From AP-15 sp963732095 (lineage in GTDB: Bacteria > Pseudomonadota > Alphaproteobacteria > ATCC43930 > CGMCC-115725): a stretch of DNA of 64,000 nucleotides. Positions 29,398 to 39,381 of this stretch are shown in pieces. Location: NCBI GenBank assembly GCA_963732095.1, contig CAVSZA010000053.1, positions 1-64,000 of the forward strand, read 5' to 3'. The position numbers and the translations under genes are program-made. How positions within the stretch are numbered: the stretch's first letter is position 1; each line of letters begins with the position of its first letter. The notes beneath the pieces were generated by a model. The model was not told where the DNA came from. It searched no databases and worked only from the letters and a program-made list of their open reading frames with translations.

Positions 29398-29830
29398 CTA
29401 TGCCAGCGCCAGCTTGCGATATCCGTCTGGCAGCACGGCGTCCGAGTGCTCGCGAAAGGCGGGGTGGCCGCCGCTGTAGCGCATGATCTTGCGGGTTTGA
29501 TTGCCCTCCACGTTGCGGTTGACGCCGGTCATCCACGAGTTGATTTCGTTCATTAGCAATCCCTCGCCAAGCGCCTTGACGTGATCGGTCCATTCGGCGA
29601 CGCCAGCGGAGGTGGCCTCGATGCGCGTCAGGTGTCGCTCGTGGGCAAAGCGGAACAGGCCGGTCACCCAATCGACACAATATTCGGCCGCGCGCGGAAA
29701 ATTGCCAAGCCCGGCATGGCGCCCGTGCCGATCACCGCGACGCGCTTGCCCGCGAAATTCATCGGTTCCTTGGGCCAGTAATGGGTATGGCAGGACTGGC
29801 CTTGAAACGTGTCGATACCCGCGAGGGTCC
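29398..29830 (-). pseudogene. Baeyer-Villiger / flavin-containing monooxygenase remnant
   Basis: An upstream frame reads 'GIDTFQGQSCHTHYWPKEP' and 'NFAGKRVAVIGTGA', the BVMO fingerprint region plus NADPH Rossmann motif. It then jumps by deletion to the C-terminal end 'DWVTGLFRFAHERHLTRIEA', 'MNEINSWMTGVNRNVEG' and a TAG at 29398. The central substrate domain is missing and the FAD-binding N terminus cannot be found. Formerly the partner of the isochorismatase-like gene. Confidence 0.7.
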
Positions 29831-30133
29831 ATCTTCCGGACCGCGCGTCTCACGAGGCGCGCGAACAGTACCGGAAAATAGACTTGGAAGCCATCCCCGA
29901 TCTGGGCCCGATGGGACTCGCGCCGGAAATTCGAGGCTTTGTGCCCGGCTCCTCTGGGTAGAATTTGTTCATATGCAGAGTGAAGTAGCTCACACGTATC
30001 CCGTGTAGGAACACCTATGTTGATCAGGCATCTTCGCAGCTCACTACCCGAACTGCCTGCGCAAGTCTGCCGACCCAGCTCAGGCTGACGAGATGCCGCG
30101 CACCCGGCCACTCCAGCATCATGGAGGGTTGTC
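29831..30133. other. Intergenic stretch, possible further monooxygenase debris
   Basis: No supported gene. Minus-strand reading near 29840-29950 is protein-like but could not be matched to the N-terminal part of the monooxygenase. The last bases hold the 'catggagggttgtc' ribosome-binding site of the next gene. Confidence 0.35.
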
Positions 30134-32348
30134 ATGAATACATTCGTGAACCAAGGCCTGTGGCTCATATCCGGCCTTTTCCTGTTCGTTGTCGCCTGGT
30201 TCGTTTTAACAAGCCCCCTACCAATCGAGCAGGGACTACATTCCTGCTCTTCTACAGCGGTATGGTCTTCTATTATGCGCTCCTGGTGGGGCTTTGGCTC
30301 CTTGTCATCTTGCTCCTCACCGGCAGTGGATACGGGCTCAGTAAAATCGGCGGAGCCGTCGCCAGCTCTCTGAAAGATCATCAGGAGCTAAGTCCCTCGG
30401 TGCCCGTAGTGGCCGCGCTCATCATAACGGTGGCCTCGCAGTTCAAGTACGTGCGCAACGTTGATACTGCGGCGCGATCATTCTGTATTGCGCTCGCGGC
30501 GATCCCCAGGGAGGCTGACCAGCTCGCTATCGAACTCGCTTACGGTGCTGAATTCCGCGTGACCAATCAGAAGCTGATCGACAGCGTCTCGCGCGAGATC
30601 ACGGAGAATATTGGGAGTAACGCTGTCAATTTTGAAAACGACGGTACGATGTCATCACAATTTACACGTGCCGTCGCCCTTTACTGGCTATTCGTAATGC
30701 CCAACGACAGCGGGCCCCCCCTCTCGTTCCCGACGAATGCAGGCACTCGCGCGGCCTATGCTCGTATTATGCGATTGAACGACAAGATCGTTGTGCAATC
30801 CAACAAGTTATACGAAGCCATGATGGAACATAGTCTTGCTTTTTCACATCTAGTGCCCGTACCCGGCAAATGAAGGAGCCGCTCAAGCGCAGTATGCACG
30901 ATCTGTCTTACGTAGTCTGCAGCCTTATTGCGCGGTACGTGCTCTTCCAAAACGTGACCCCGAACCGCCGTCGCAGACGCCTTTCGAGCATGGGGTTCGA
31001 CGCGCGCGAACATATGCCGGCATTCGGCCGAGACCAATGGGTGGCTTCGATCCTGGCCATCATTGTCTTATTCTCTTTCTTGTCGGTCGTCCTGCCGGGA
31101 CGCCAACCGTTTCCGGTTGCATTTCTCTATTCAGTGCTGATTTCGGTGCAGCTCGGCATTGCGTTGATCGCAGGAACAATGGTTGCCCAGCGTTTCATTC
31201 GGCGCGACGAGGGTGAGGGCACGCGTTTCCCTCCGCTCGCGGAACTCTTCGCAGCGGCGCTGGTTGTCGTCGGGTTGTGCGTCGCCCTTAGGATTGGCTG
31301 GCCTCTTGTCCCGAGCTTGATTAAAACTGGCAAGCTTGGGTTAAGCAAGTCGATCGACTTTTTTACAGAGCGTTGGGCTTTCGTGCTGTTGCCATTTGTC
31401 TGCACGATATCGATCGGCTTGTTATGTAGCTATCTGGGCACTTCAAATCGAAGGGCACCGCATTTGTCGGCGATCGGTGGCATTTGCAACGGCCTGGCAT
31501 TCGCGATGGCTGGGCTTTTGATTGGCTATTTGCTGCCTGAGGAGTTCTTGAGCCAGATCAACCCGCAGGTTCAGGTCGCCAAGCTCATCCTAGTGGGTAC
31601 GCCTGGAATTGCCGGAGTTGTCCTGGGGGCAATAGTGCTGTCAGTGTTCCCACGGTCGATACGTTCTGCGCAGGCGGTTGCACGCATGGAGGAAAGTCAA
31701 TCGGCCAACATGTCTACCCCGCCTGTTCTGGAGGATCCGACATCGCGGGCGGTCGAGGGCGCCATAATGGCGAACAACGCCGCGCCACTGGACCTCGGCG
31801 GCTACAGCAGGTCGGGCATTGGGGAACTCGAGGATCGCTACGTGTGCTTCCGCCCAATGTTTAGCAATCCAGAGGTGATCAATGCTTATCTCGTGGCAAT
31901 TAGGTGGGATGAGACACGCTCATGTCTTAGCTTCGAGGAGCAAAATCGTCCTGACAGCGGGCACACCCAGAGAGGACTTGTCTATCTTCCAGACGGCAAG
32001 CCATTCCTGAGCTTGGTAACTATGGAGAAGGGTAGCGTTCGAGTAATCATGGTCGCTCGGCCTGATGGGGGAGTTGCGCGCGGCATCATCATGACGCTTT
32101 CGAACCCTGCCGGGACACACTTCATCCCGACAGCCGCACCGATAGTGTTGCGACGTTTGGGGGAAACTGTGCCTCAACTCGGTTTCGTGCATCGAAATTC
32201 TCCTGATTACGATTGCTATCTCATGCAGCTCAGGAGCGTCGCACCGCATTTTGGAATGTTCGCGAATACTCTCGTCGCCTCGGACCCCACACTCGTCGAA
32301 GAACGAGGTCCTGTTCATCTGAGCCTTGTAGAGCGGGCCAGCCGATGA
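30134..32348 (+). CDS. Uncharacterised multi-pass membrane protein with a C-terminal soluble domain, two apparent frameshifts
   Basis: ATG at 30134 after 'ggaggg' opens 'MNTFVNQGLWLISGLFLFVV'; this frame dies, but adding one C to the C5 run at 30214-30218 joins it to 'TNRAGTTFLLFYSGMVFYYA'. That frame ends at 30873, but adding one T to the T5 run at 30840-30844 gives 'EHSLAFFTSSARTRQMKEPL' and joins the 492-codon frame beginning at 30870. The repaired protein is ~738 residues: two N-terminal membrane helices, a ~190-residue soluble part, six helices, then a ~230-residue C-terminal domain ('ELEDRYVCFRPMFSNPEVIN', 'RGLVYLPDGKPFLSLVTMEK'). I do not recognise a characterised family. Taken literally, two ATGA-overlapping genes are present; I favour one gene. 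Confidence 0.65.
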
Positions 32349-32521
32349 GCCGGCGTCAAGTCTTCGACGACGGGCCGAGCATGAAGCCCACCGGCTTTTT
32401 CGACGGCCGGCCTTGGGAAGAAGCTCAACACCGACGAATTGCCGAAGGAGGGCATGCAGCCACGGCCGGGTTGAATGGCGCAGTTACGCTGAAAGCCATT
32501 TTGGATCGCGCACCCGAGTGA
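32345..32521 (+). CDS. Possible small protein overlapping the membrane-protein stop
   Basis: A 58-codon frame starting at an ATG that overlaps the previous stop (ATGA). Wording ('MKPTGFFDGRPWEEAQHRRI') is hydrophilic and unlike anything I know. Overlap suggests coupling, but no ribosome-binding site or homology supports it. Confidence 0.3.
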   Translation: MSRRQVFDDGPSMKPTGFFDGRPWEEAQHRRIAEGGHAATAGLNGAVTLKAILDRAPE

Positions 32522-32927
32522 GCCCTCAAAGACGCCCTTCGGCGGCTTGCTCCGCCGCCCTGTAGACAGGCAAGGTGCGGTGCTCGGGGCGCGTTTGCCT
32601 TGCAGTGACCGAGGACATTGGAGAGTGCACACCAAAACTTGCGCACCTGCGCTTGACGAGGTTTACCTGGACGTAACAGCGCCCGTTGGGGGATCGACGT
32701 TTGGCAGCTGCGATGTGGAAGAAATCACGGCAGCCAACCGCGTAGACGGGCCTGGATCGTCTTTGCCGGGGTGTCGTGGTGGGTGACGATATAGTTGGCA
32801 GCCAGAAAGCATCGGCCCAGACGCCCTGTGCTGGGCGGCGGCAGGGTCAGCGCGGTATGTTCAAGCGGCTTTCGCCACGCTGATACCACAAAAACTTCGA
32901 ACTCCGGCGAGCGCCCAAGTGCGGCGA
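32522..32927. other. Intergenic stretch, no supported gene
   Basis: About 400 bases between convergent genes. Open frames are short with poor codon use. No clear hairpin terminator was seen. Confidence 0.4.
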
Positions 32928-33695
32928 TCAATCGAGACGTATGCCGGAGATCCGGCCGCATTCGGCCAGCAACTTCTCCTGCGTCCTGAGATCGGCTGCG
33001 ATCGGGTTCGGCGCACGAGGGCGTTGATGATAGAAATACCCGCCGCTCGATAGCGCGAACTCGTCCTCACTCGTGGCAAGCCAGGCCTGAGTTACGCACC
33101 CCTGGTGAAGATCGTCCGGCGCCGAGGGGCCACCCATCTTTGTCGCTACCCACCCGGGCTCCAGCGCGTTGGCTTTCACGTCTTTCCAGCGGCGAGCGAC
33201 GGCAAATGCCAGCAAAACATCGCACAGCTTGCTCTCCGCGTAAGCCGACGAGCCACTCCAGGACCGCTGCGTCCACGCCAGATCGTCCATTCGCGGACGC
33301 ACGCCGCGATGCATGCCGGAGCTCAGATAGACCAATCGCTTCGGTCTTTCGATCAGTGCCGTCAGAATGTAGGGGGCGAGCACATTGACAGCGAAGACAC
33401 TCGGAACTCCGAGCTCCATCTCCACCCGTCCCTCGCGATAACCGATGCCCGCATTGTGGATTACGGTGTCGAAGCGGCCGAGCTTGTTGACCGCGTCGGC
33501 AACTGTTCTTGCCCCCGCGATGGTGGAGAGGTCTCCCGAGACAACTCCCCCGGCGCCGGCTGCCGCCGCGAGGGCGTCGCGACTTCGACGCTCGTTTCGA
33601 CCGTGCAATACGACCTCATGGCCTTGGTCGATCAGAAGCCGGGCCGCCAGAAGGCCGAGGCCATCCGATGATCCCGTTATGAATACGCGAGCCAC
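32928..33695 (-). CDS. Short-chain dehydrogenase/reductase (SDR)
   Basis: About 255 residues from a GTG at 33695 with 'ggaggtacggga' upstream; an upstream in-frame Met is possible but lacks a ribosome-binding site. Cofactor motif is 'VFITGSSDGLGLLAARLL' (TGxxxGxG), 'VIHNAGIGYREG' is the NAG motif, and the catalytic Tyr/Lys are in 'SSAYAESKLCD'. NADP(H) use is likely from 'LHGRNERR'. Substrate unknown. It is similar to the retinol-dehydrogenase/WWOX-like 'classical' SDRs. Confidence 0.88.
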   Translation of the reverse strand: MARVFITGSSDGLGLLAARLLIDQGHEVVLHGRNERRSRDALAAAAGAGGVVSGDLSTIAGARTVADAVNKLGRFDTVIHNAGIGYREGRVEMELGVPSVFAVNVLAPYILTALIERPKRLVYLSSGMHRGVRPRMDDLAWTQRSWSGSSAYAESKLCDVLLAFAVARRWKDVKANALEPGWVATKMGGPSAPDDLHQGCVTQAWLATSEDEFALSSGGYFYHQRPRAPNPIAADLRTQEKLLAECGRISGIRLD

Positions 33696-33724
33696 TCCCG
33701 TACCTCCTCTTATCGCGCCGTTTC

Positions 33725-34543
33725 TCAATCCTTCCGCGGGCGCTCCGCCTGCCGCAGTGCCTCGGCGTTTGTTTCCGCAAGTTCGACCCAGACCGGCGCG
33801 TGATCGCTCGCCCTTTCGCGGCCCCGCACGTCGCGATCGACCTCGGCCGCAACCAGGCGTCCGGCAATTGACGGGCTCAGCAGCAGATGGTCGATGCGCA
33901 GCCCGGCGTTGCGGCCAAAGGCGTTCCGAAAATACTTCCAGAACGTGTAGACCCGCTCATCCGGGTGAAGAGCTCGCAGTGCGTCGGTCCAGCCCTGCTC
34001 GACAAGCCGACGATAGGCATCGCGCACCTCCGGCCGGAACAGGGCATCATCGACCCAGCGCTCCGGTGCATACACATCGAGATCGGTCGGCATGACGTTG
34101 AAATCGCCGGCTAAAACGACCGGAGCGCCGCTGTCCAAAAGATTTTTGGCGTGTCCCGCCAGCCGTTCGAACCAGCGCAGCTTGTAATCGAACTTGGGGC
34201 CTGGCGCGGGATTGCCGTTCGGCAGATAGAGGCATCCGAGTATCGTACCGCCGATCGCCGATTCGATATAGCGGCTGTGCGTATCGTCTGGATCTCCGGG
34301 TAAACCGCGGCGGGTCTGCGTCGGCTCGGCGCCCCGGGCGAGGATTGCAACGCCATTCCAGCTTTTCTGCCCGTGCCAGACCGCGCCGTAGCCGACGGCC
34401 CGGATCGCGGCGGCTGGGAATTTGTCGTCGGGCGCCTTCAGCTCCTGAAGACACACGATGTCCGGCGTGGTCTCTTCCAGCCACCCGAGCAGGTTGGCCA
34501 GCCGCCCGTTGATGCCGTTTACGTTGTATGTCGCGATCCTCAT
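33725..34543 (-). CDS. xth: Exodeoxyribonuclease III (AP endonuclease)
   Basis: A 272-residue Mg-dependent exonuclease/AP endonuclease of base-excision repair. Motifs: 'MRIATYNVNGINGRL' at the start, 'CLQELKAPDDKFP' (catalytic Glu), 'LAGDFNVMPTDLDVY' (Asp/Asn) and the terminal 'SDHAPVWVEL' (Asp-His). Start at ATG 34543; the frame is open for 23 more codons but those are not conserved wording. It lies 29 bases upstream of the SDR gene on the same strand. Confidence 0.95.
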   Translation of the reverse strand: MRIATYNVNGINGRLANLLGWLEETTPDIVCLQELKAPDDKFPAAAIRAVGYGAVWHGQKSWNGVAILARGAEPTQTRRGLPGDPDDTHSRYIESAIGGTILGCLYLPNGNPAPGPKFDYKLRWFERLAGHAKNLLDSGAPVVLAGDFNVMPTDLDVYAPERWVDDALFRPEVRDAYRRLVEQGWTDALRALHPDERVYTFWKYFRNAFGRNAGLRIDHLLLSPSIAGRLVAAEVDRDVRGRERASDHAPVWVELAETNAEALRQAERPRKD

Positions 34544-34845
34544 CAAACTTTGCCAATTTATGCCGACTGTGAGTAAGCCACGCCAGCGGGCCATCTCCCC
34601 GTCGCCGGCCATGTCTAGCGGATCCGTCCGCTACCGCACAACCACGGGCCAACAACACCGGAAGGCGGCTCAGGAGGCCCTACAGGCGCCGAAGCGCCGG
34701 AAGTACTCGACGTCCGTCAGCGGTTACGCGTTCGGGCCGTGAGGCGAAGCCAAGCCGACCGACCGCCCTTGACCTTGCCGCCGCCATTTTTGGGCTGCTG
34801 CGTCCCCAGGAGCCGCGCTTTCGCAGCACAGCCAGGGATGACGAA
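34544..34845. other. Intergenic stretch, no supported gene
   Basis: Divergent region between xth and the DUF1653-like gene. No RNA gene or clear repeat was seen. Confidence 0.4.
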
Positions 34846-35199
34846 ATGGCCTACGATGTACCCCCTCCTAAAAAGTTACCTGAGCCCGGGTATTACTACC
34901 ATTTCAAACATGACCCGGACGGGCCGCTGAACAACTATGCCTATTATATTTATGGGGTCGGCCACCATACTGAAGATGATTGCCGAACAGAAGATGCGTT
35001 CATGCAAGTATACCGGCCGTTATATGAGGGTGCATACGCTTACCGAAACGGTGGACTATTTGACCTACGACCCCTCCACATGTTTTTTGAACCGGCCGAG
35101 TGGAAGGGAAAACAGGTGGCGCGGTTCACGAGAATCGTCGACCCAAACGTGATTTCACAACTAGAGTTAATCAAGGCCCGCATGTATCCGGACCCCTAA
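34846..35199 (+). CDS. DUF1653-like small protein
   Basis: A 117-residue protein. 'EPGYYYHFKHDPDGPLNNYA', 'YIYGVGHHTEDD', 'MQVYRPLYEGAYAYRNGG' and 'FDLRPLHMFFEPAEWKGK' follow the DUF1653 layout (Y-x-H-[FY]-K ... V-x-x-H-[ST]-E ... Y-x-x-L-Y ... W/F-x-R-P-L-x-M-F). Function of the family is unknown. Base composition is more AT-rich than its neighbours, hinting at recent transfer. Confidence 0.6.
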   Translation: MAYDVPPPKKLPEPGYYYHFKHDPDGPLNNYAYYIYGVGHHTEDDCRTEDAFMQVYRPLYEGAYAYRNGGLFDLRPLHMFFEPAEWKGKQVARFTRIVDPNVISQLELIKARMYPDP

Positions 35200-35719
35200 T
35201 GTTCAGACCAAATGGAAGATGTACTTTATTCGTCTTTGCCGGGCGGGCATCCACGAGACACCACACACGGCCTTGCCGGTTCGGGATAGGAAAAGCCTCG
35301 CGGCTCCTCCCCTCCCCACCACCGTGCGTACGGGTCGGTTCGGTGGCGGCGTCATGCGACGGCCGGCGCCAGGGTGGGAAGACCGCCGGCGGCGAAAAAG
35401 GCGTTGGACAGAGCGGCTTGGAGGGCGGGGTGCCGACTGAGCCGCCAGGGGCCGTGCCGGCGCGCTGCCGCCGTAGTGGTGGCGGCAAGTGACGGCCCGA
35501 TCCCGTGTTGGCGCGGCGCAGTGTAGCGCCGCCTGCTGGACGAAGCGATCGAGAACCGTTGGGACGATCAGCGAAACGGCGGCTTCGGGTCGATCGTCCT
35601 CCATACCGAAACCACCGGGGATGGGCACCTCGCCGTCACGTTCAGCGGCGGGACACTATCACAGCTGCAGATGGGACTAAGCAACGCGCGAAGCATCCGC
35701 CGATCGACCTCGGTCAGAT
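35200..35719. other. Intergenic stretch, no supported gene
   Basis: About 520 bases with no gene I can support. The 35300-35345 segment (inverted: CCCGTACGCACGGTGGTGGGG) is reminiscent of sequence downstream of bacterial group II intron maturases, but no maturase or folded domain V was recognised. Confidence 0.35.
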
Positions 35720-36562
35720 CTACCCGTTGACCTGCCGCATGATTTTCGTCCACCGGTCCACGATTGGCAGCACAAAATCCGCCTTCTCCGGTGGGAACAT
35801 CGGCACTACGCGTGCGACACCCGTCTCAGCGAGACGTCTTAGCCGGTCGAGATCCTCGCCGAGACCGAACGAGGTGATCTCGATGGAAGCCGGATCGCGG
35901 CCGGCCTCCCGCGCCAGCTCGCGGAATCTCGGCAGGATTTCGGCGATATCGCCACGGGCCGTTGGGATCCAACCATCGCCGTAGCGGATCGCACGCCGCG
36001 CCCCATACGGGAAGGCGCCGCCGACATGGATCGGCGGATGCGGTTTTTGCACCGGTTTGGGCCTGGCGATCATCGGATCGAAATGGACGAACTCCCCATG
36101 GTATTCCGCCTCGGATTTGGTCCAGATTTCCTTCATGGCCTCAATGGCTTCGCGCATTCGCTTGAAGCGGCTTCCATAGATGGTCCCGTGGTTTTCCATT
36201 TCGTCCTGGTTCCAGCCGCCGCCGACGCCAAACAGGAACCGTCCTTGGCTCACCTGATCGATCGAGGCGACCAGCTTGGCGGTCTGGATCGCGTCGCGCT
36301 GCTGCACCAGCAGCACGCCGGTGCCGAGTTTGATGGTTTTGGTAACCTGACTTGCGGCGGCCAGCACCACGAACGGGTCCATCGCGTCGTAGTATTGTTT
36401 GGGCAGGTCTCCTCCTCCCGGAAACGGCGTCTTGCGCGACAGCGGGATATGGGAGTGCTCCGGCGCCCAAACCGATTCGAAACCGCGCTCCTCGAGCGCG
36501 CGGGCCAGCTCCATCGCCGACATCGAATAATCGGTGAAGAACATCGCGCCGCCGAAATGCAT
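35720..36562 (-). CDS. LLM-class F420-dependent oxidoreductase
   Basis: A 280-residue luciferase-like TIM barrel of the TIGR03619 type: 'GFESVWAPEHSHIPLSRKTP', 'IKLGTGVLLVQQRDAIQTAK', 'SQGRFLFGVGGGWNQDEMEN', 'PPIHVGGAFPYGARRAIRYG'. F420 or FMN use cannot be settled from sequence. The start is ATG 36562 with 'aaaggagagtggc' upstream. Monocistronic; diverges from dinB. Confidence 0.85.
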   Translation of the reverse strand: MHFGGAMFFTDYSMSAMELARALEERGFESVWAPEHSHIPLSRKTPFPGGGDLPKQYYDAMDPFVVLAAASQVTKTIKLGTGVLLVQQRDAIQTAKLVASIDQVSQGRFLFGVGGGWNQDEMENHGTIYGSRFKRMREAIEAMKEIWTKSEAEYHGEFVHFDPMIARPKPVQKPHPPIHVGGAFPYGARRAIRYGDGWIPTARGDIAEILPRFRELAREAGRDPASIEITSFGLGEDLDRLRRLAETGVARVVPMFPPEKADFVLPIVDRWTKIMRQVNG

Positions 36563-36687
36563 GCCACTCTCCTTTTGCGATCTCCTGGTCTAGGGAGGTT
36601 AGCTGTTGGCGTAGGCCGGCGCTATCGATTACGTATCCCAGATCGCATCCTCGGCTGGCTGGCCAACGATCGGGGGAGAGCGCTCAA

Positions 36688-37800
36688 ATGGGGACCGAAC
36701 AGCGCGCGGACGAATCCTCGGCCGAGGCGGGCGGGTCGCGCAAAATCATCCATATCGACATGGATGCGTTCTACGCATCCGTCGAGCAGCGTGACAATCC
36801 GGAACTGCGCGGAAAGCCGGTCGCGGTCGGCAGCTCGCGCGAACGTGGTGTCGTCGCCGCCGCAAGCTACGAAGCACGGAAGTTCGGCGTGCATTCCGCG
36901 ATGCCGTCGGTCACAGCCAAGCGAAAATGCCCAGATTTGATCTTCGTAAAGCCGAGGTTCGATGCTTACAAGGCGATCTCTCTGCAGATTCGGGAGATCT
37001 TCGTGGCATTCACGTCGATCATCGAGCCGTTGTCACTCGACGAGGCGTATCTCGATGTGACCGAAAATTCCAAAGGCATCATCTCTGCGACACATATCGC
37101 GGAAGAAATCCGGGCAAGAATCCGCGCCGAAACCGAGCTCACCGCTTCGGCCGGCGTCTCCTACAACAAGTTCCTCGCCAAACTGGCCTCGGATCACCGC
37201 AAGCCGGACGGGCTCTTCGTCATCACTCCCAAAATGGGGCCGGTATTCGTCGAGACCTTGCCGGTCAGGAGGTTTCACGGCATCGGGCCTGCCACAGCCG
37301 CCAAGATGGGGCGCCTCGGGATCAAGACGGGGCTCGACCTCAGGGCGCAGAGCTTGGCCTTCCTGCAGGAACATTTCGGGAAAACAGGCTCCTACTATTA
37401 CTGGGCTGCACGGGGTGTCGACGAGCGGCCTGTGCGCGCCGATCGGATACGCAAATCCGTCGGCGCCGAGAACACGTTCTCCATCGATCTTTTCACCTAC
37501 GAAGACGCGCGCGACGCGCTGCGAGAGATCATCGACAAGGTTTGGGGCTACTGCGAGGGCTCCGGTCTGCGCGGCCGCACCGTCACGCTGAAAGTCAAGT
37601 TCGCCAACTTCCAGCAGATCACGCGAAGCCGCACCGGTCAAATCCAGATCACGACGCGAAGCGAACTCGAACAGCTCGGCAACGCCCTGCTCGAGCCTCT
37701 TTTTCCTGTCGCGAAAGGCGTTCGGCTCCTGGGTGTCTCACTGTCTTCGCTCGCGGCGGAAGAGGCTGAACGCCAACCCGAATTCAGCCTGCCCGCTTAG
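36688..37800 (+). CDS. dinB: DNA polymerase IV (Y-family)
   Basis: A 370-residue translesion polymerase. Palm motifs 'KIIHIDMDAFYASVEQRD' and 'EPLSLDEAYLDVT' carry the metal-binding Asp/Glu; 'SAGVSYNKFLAKLASDHRKP' is the Y-family fingerprint and 'HGIGPATAAKMGRLGI' the HhH thumb. The little-finger domain follows, ending with a variable tail. Start ATG has 'gggggagagcgctcaa' upstream. Usually SOS-regulated; a LexA box was not identified here. Confidence 0.95.
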   Translation: MGTEQRADESSAEAGGSRKIIHIDMDAFYASVEQRDNPELRGKPVAVGSSRERGVVAAASYEARKFGVHSAMPSVTAKRKCPDLIFVKPRFDAYKAISLQIREIFVAFTSIIEPLSLDEAYLDVTENSKGIISATHIAEEIRARIRAETELTASAGVSYNKFLAKLASDHRKPDGLFVITPKMGPVFVETLPVRRFHGIGPATAAKMGRLGIKTGLDLRAQSLAFLQEHFGKTGSYYYWAARGVDERPVRADRIRKSVGAENTFSIDLFTYEDARDALREIIDKVWGYCEGSGLRGRTVTLKVKFANFQQITRSRTGQIQITTRSELEQLGNALLEPLFPVAKGVRLLGVSLSSLAAEEAERQPEFSLPA

Positions 37801-38262
37801 GCTTTGTTTTGCCGCCGCGCCATCAGGCAGGCGTCATTGTCGGCGCCGACGGGACAATTTGCGCAGCAGGAGATCCGCGTCGCCCAGGCGCTGCCCGTCG
37901 TGCTCGGTCGGCTGCGCCAGGATCAGACGCTCGCATCAAGTACGATCGGCACCGAGGGCGCATAGTCGACCTTAATTTTTCCCCCGGTCGAGCGTGTGCG
38001 CGCTGTAAGACTAATCGTACATCCTGGTGGAAGGAGGAGGATTCGAACTCTTGCGGGCTCCGAAAAGGTGAATTCTTTTCCGGAAATGGGAATTGCCGTA
38101 GCGGCGCCAAAATCGCACGAAACCAGTGACCGAGAGGCAGGGATGCGACGGCAGCTTTCAAATTTGCGCGCTGTCGCCCCGATGTGAAACGAGATTTTCC
38201 GGGCTAGAATACGAAAAGGAGCCCGCCGCCGATCACATGAGCGGTCTGCTGGAGACGAGAAA
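37801..38262. other. Intergenic stretch with a tRNA-end fragment
   Basis: No protein gene supported. It contains the short tRNA-like 3' end listed separately. The 'gaatgtgaaacgagattttccgggctagaat' type AT-richer part just upstream of 38263 is the likely promoter region of the aldo/keto reductase. Confidence 0.4.
38025..38050 (-). other. tRNA 3'-end-like fragment (possible former attachment site)
   Basis: Minus strand reads GAGTTCGAATCCTCCTCCTTCCACCA: a T-loop (GTTCGAATC) followed by an acceptor-like strand ending in CCA. No D-arm, anticodon arm or matching 5' acceptor was found, and the T-stem pairs poorly, so this is not a functional tRNA. Such fragments are left where integrases used a tRNA 3' end. 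Confidence 0.35.
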
Positions 38263-39276
38263 ATGACACTAGCCAATTCGAACCGCTTCCAGTTCACCCC
38301 GGATCTCACGATCTGCCGCCTTCTGAACGGGATGTGGCAGGTCTCTGGCGCCCACGGACGCATCGAGCCCGCCGGCGCAATCGCAGAGATGTTCGCGTAT
38401 CACGACGCGGGGCTTACCACTTGGGACCTCGCCGACCATTACGGCCCTGCCGAGGATTTCATTGGAAATTTCCGGCGCGAGTTCGCCGCTCGTCACGGGG
38501 TCCAGCGGCTTTCCGAGATCCAGGCGTTCACCAAGTGGGTTCCAGCTCCGGGCCGGATGACGAGGCGTGTCGTTGCCGATGCGATCGGCATCTCGCTATC
38601 GCGAATGGGCGTGGAATGTCTCGACCTGCTCCAATTCCATTGGTGGGATTACGGCGACGAGAACTACCTCGACGCGCTGGAACACCTCGCCGACCTGCAG
38701 CACGCAGGCAAAATTCGTCACCTTGCGCTGACCAATTTCGATAGCGAGCGTGTTGGCGTGATAGCCGATCGTGTTCGCATCGTCTCGAACCAGGTCCAGT
38801 ATTCGCTCATCGATCGCCGGCCCGAGGTCTGGATGGCTTCGTGCTGCCGCGAACACGCAATTTCGCTTCTTGCCTACGGCACTCTTCTGGGCGGGCTGCT
38901 CTCGGAGAAATACCTGGGCCGCCCCGAGCCGCGGCGGCTCGAACTCAACACCGCCTCGTTACAAAAGTACAAGAACATGATCGACGCATGGGGCGGATGG
39001 ACCCTGTTCCAGGAACTGCTCGCGGCGCTGAAGCAGATCGCCGACAAACATCGGGTGAGCATCGCCAATGTCGGTGTCCGCTACGTTCTGGACCGTCCGG
39101 TGGTGGCCGGCGTCATCGTCGGCGCGCGGCTCGGCGCAGCGCAGCATATCGCCGAGAACACTCGTGTCTTTGGCTTCGCGCTTGACGCGGGCGATCTTGC
39201 TATGATTGAGGCTATCCTCATGAAATCGCGCGACCTGACACAGGTAATCGGCGATTGCGGTGACGAATACCGATAG
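38263..39276 (+). CDS. Aldo/keto reductase family protein
   Basis: A 337-residue (alpha/beta)8 oxidoreductase. The catalytic tetrad is visible: Asp in 'TTWDLADHYGPAED', Tyr in the same segment, Lys in 'IQAFTKWVP' and His in 'DLLQFHWWDYGD'. NADPH is bound through the C-terminal 'GVIVGARLGAAQHIAEN'. The substrate is unknown. It is followed ~100 bases later by a CMD-family gene on the same strand. Confidence 0.88.
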   Translation: MTLANSNRFQFTPDLTICRLLNGMWQVSGAHGRIEPAGAIAEMFAYHDAGLTTWDLADHYGPAEDFIGNFRREFAARHGVQRLSEIQAFTKWVPAPGRMTRRVVADAIGISLSRMGVECLDLLQFHWWDYGDENYLDALEHLADLQHAGKIRHLALTNFDSERVGVIADRVRIVSNQVQYSLIDRRPEVWMASCCREHAISLLAYGTLLGGLLSEKYLGRPEPRRLELNTASLQKYKNMIDAWGGWTLFQELLAALKQIADKHRVSIANVGVRYVLDRPVVAGVIVGARLGAAQHIAENTRVFGFALDAGDLAMIEAILMKSRDLTQVIGDCGDEYR

Positions 39277-39381
39277 CGACCAACCTTGTAATGTATGCCA
39301 GCAAGAAGTTGGCCAGCTGGCCGGGCTGTGAGACACTCGAGCGAGTTACAGCCCGCAATGAGTTGCGAGAGGGAGAAAGAC

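Noticed and set aside
30870..30873. ATGA overlap taken as a two-gene coupled membrane system
   Set aside because: Adding one T to the T5 run at 30840-30844 gives a seamless protein, so the overlap is most simply an indel by-product.
35300..35345. Sequence resembling the 3' flank of a group II intron
   Set aside because: No reverse transcriptase, domain V or splice boundary could be identified.
38025..38050. A complete tRNA gene
   Set aside because: The D-arm, anticodon arm and 5' acceptor strand are missing and the T-stem pairs poorly.
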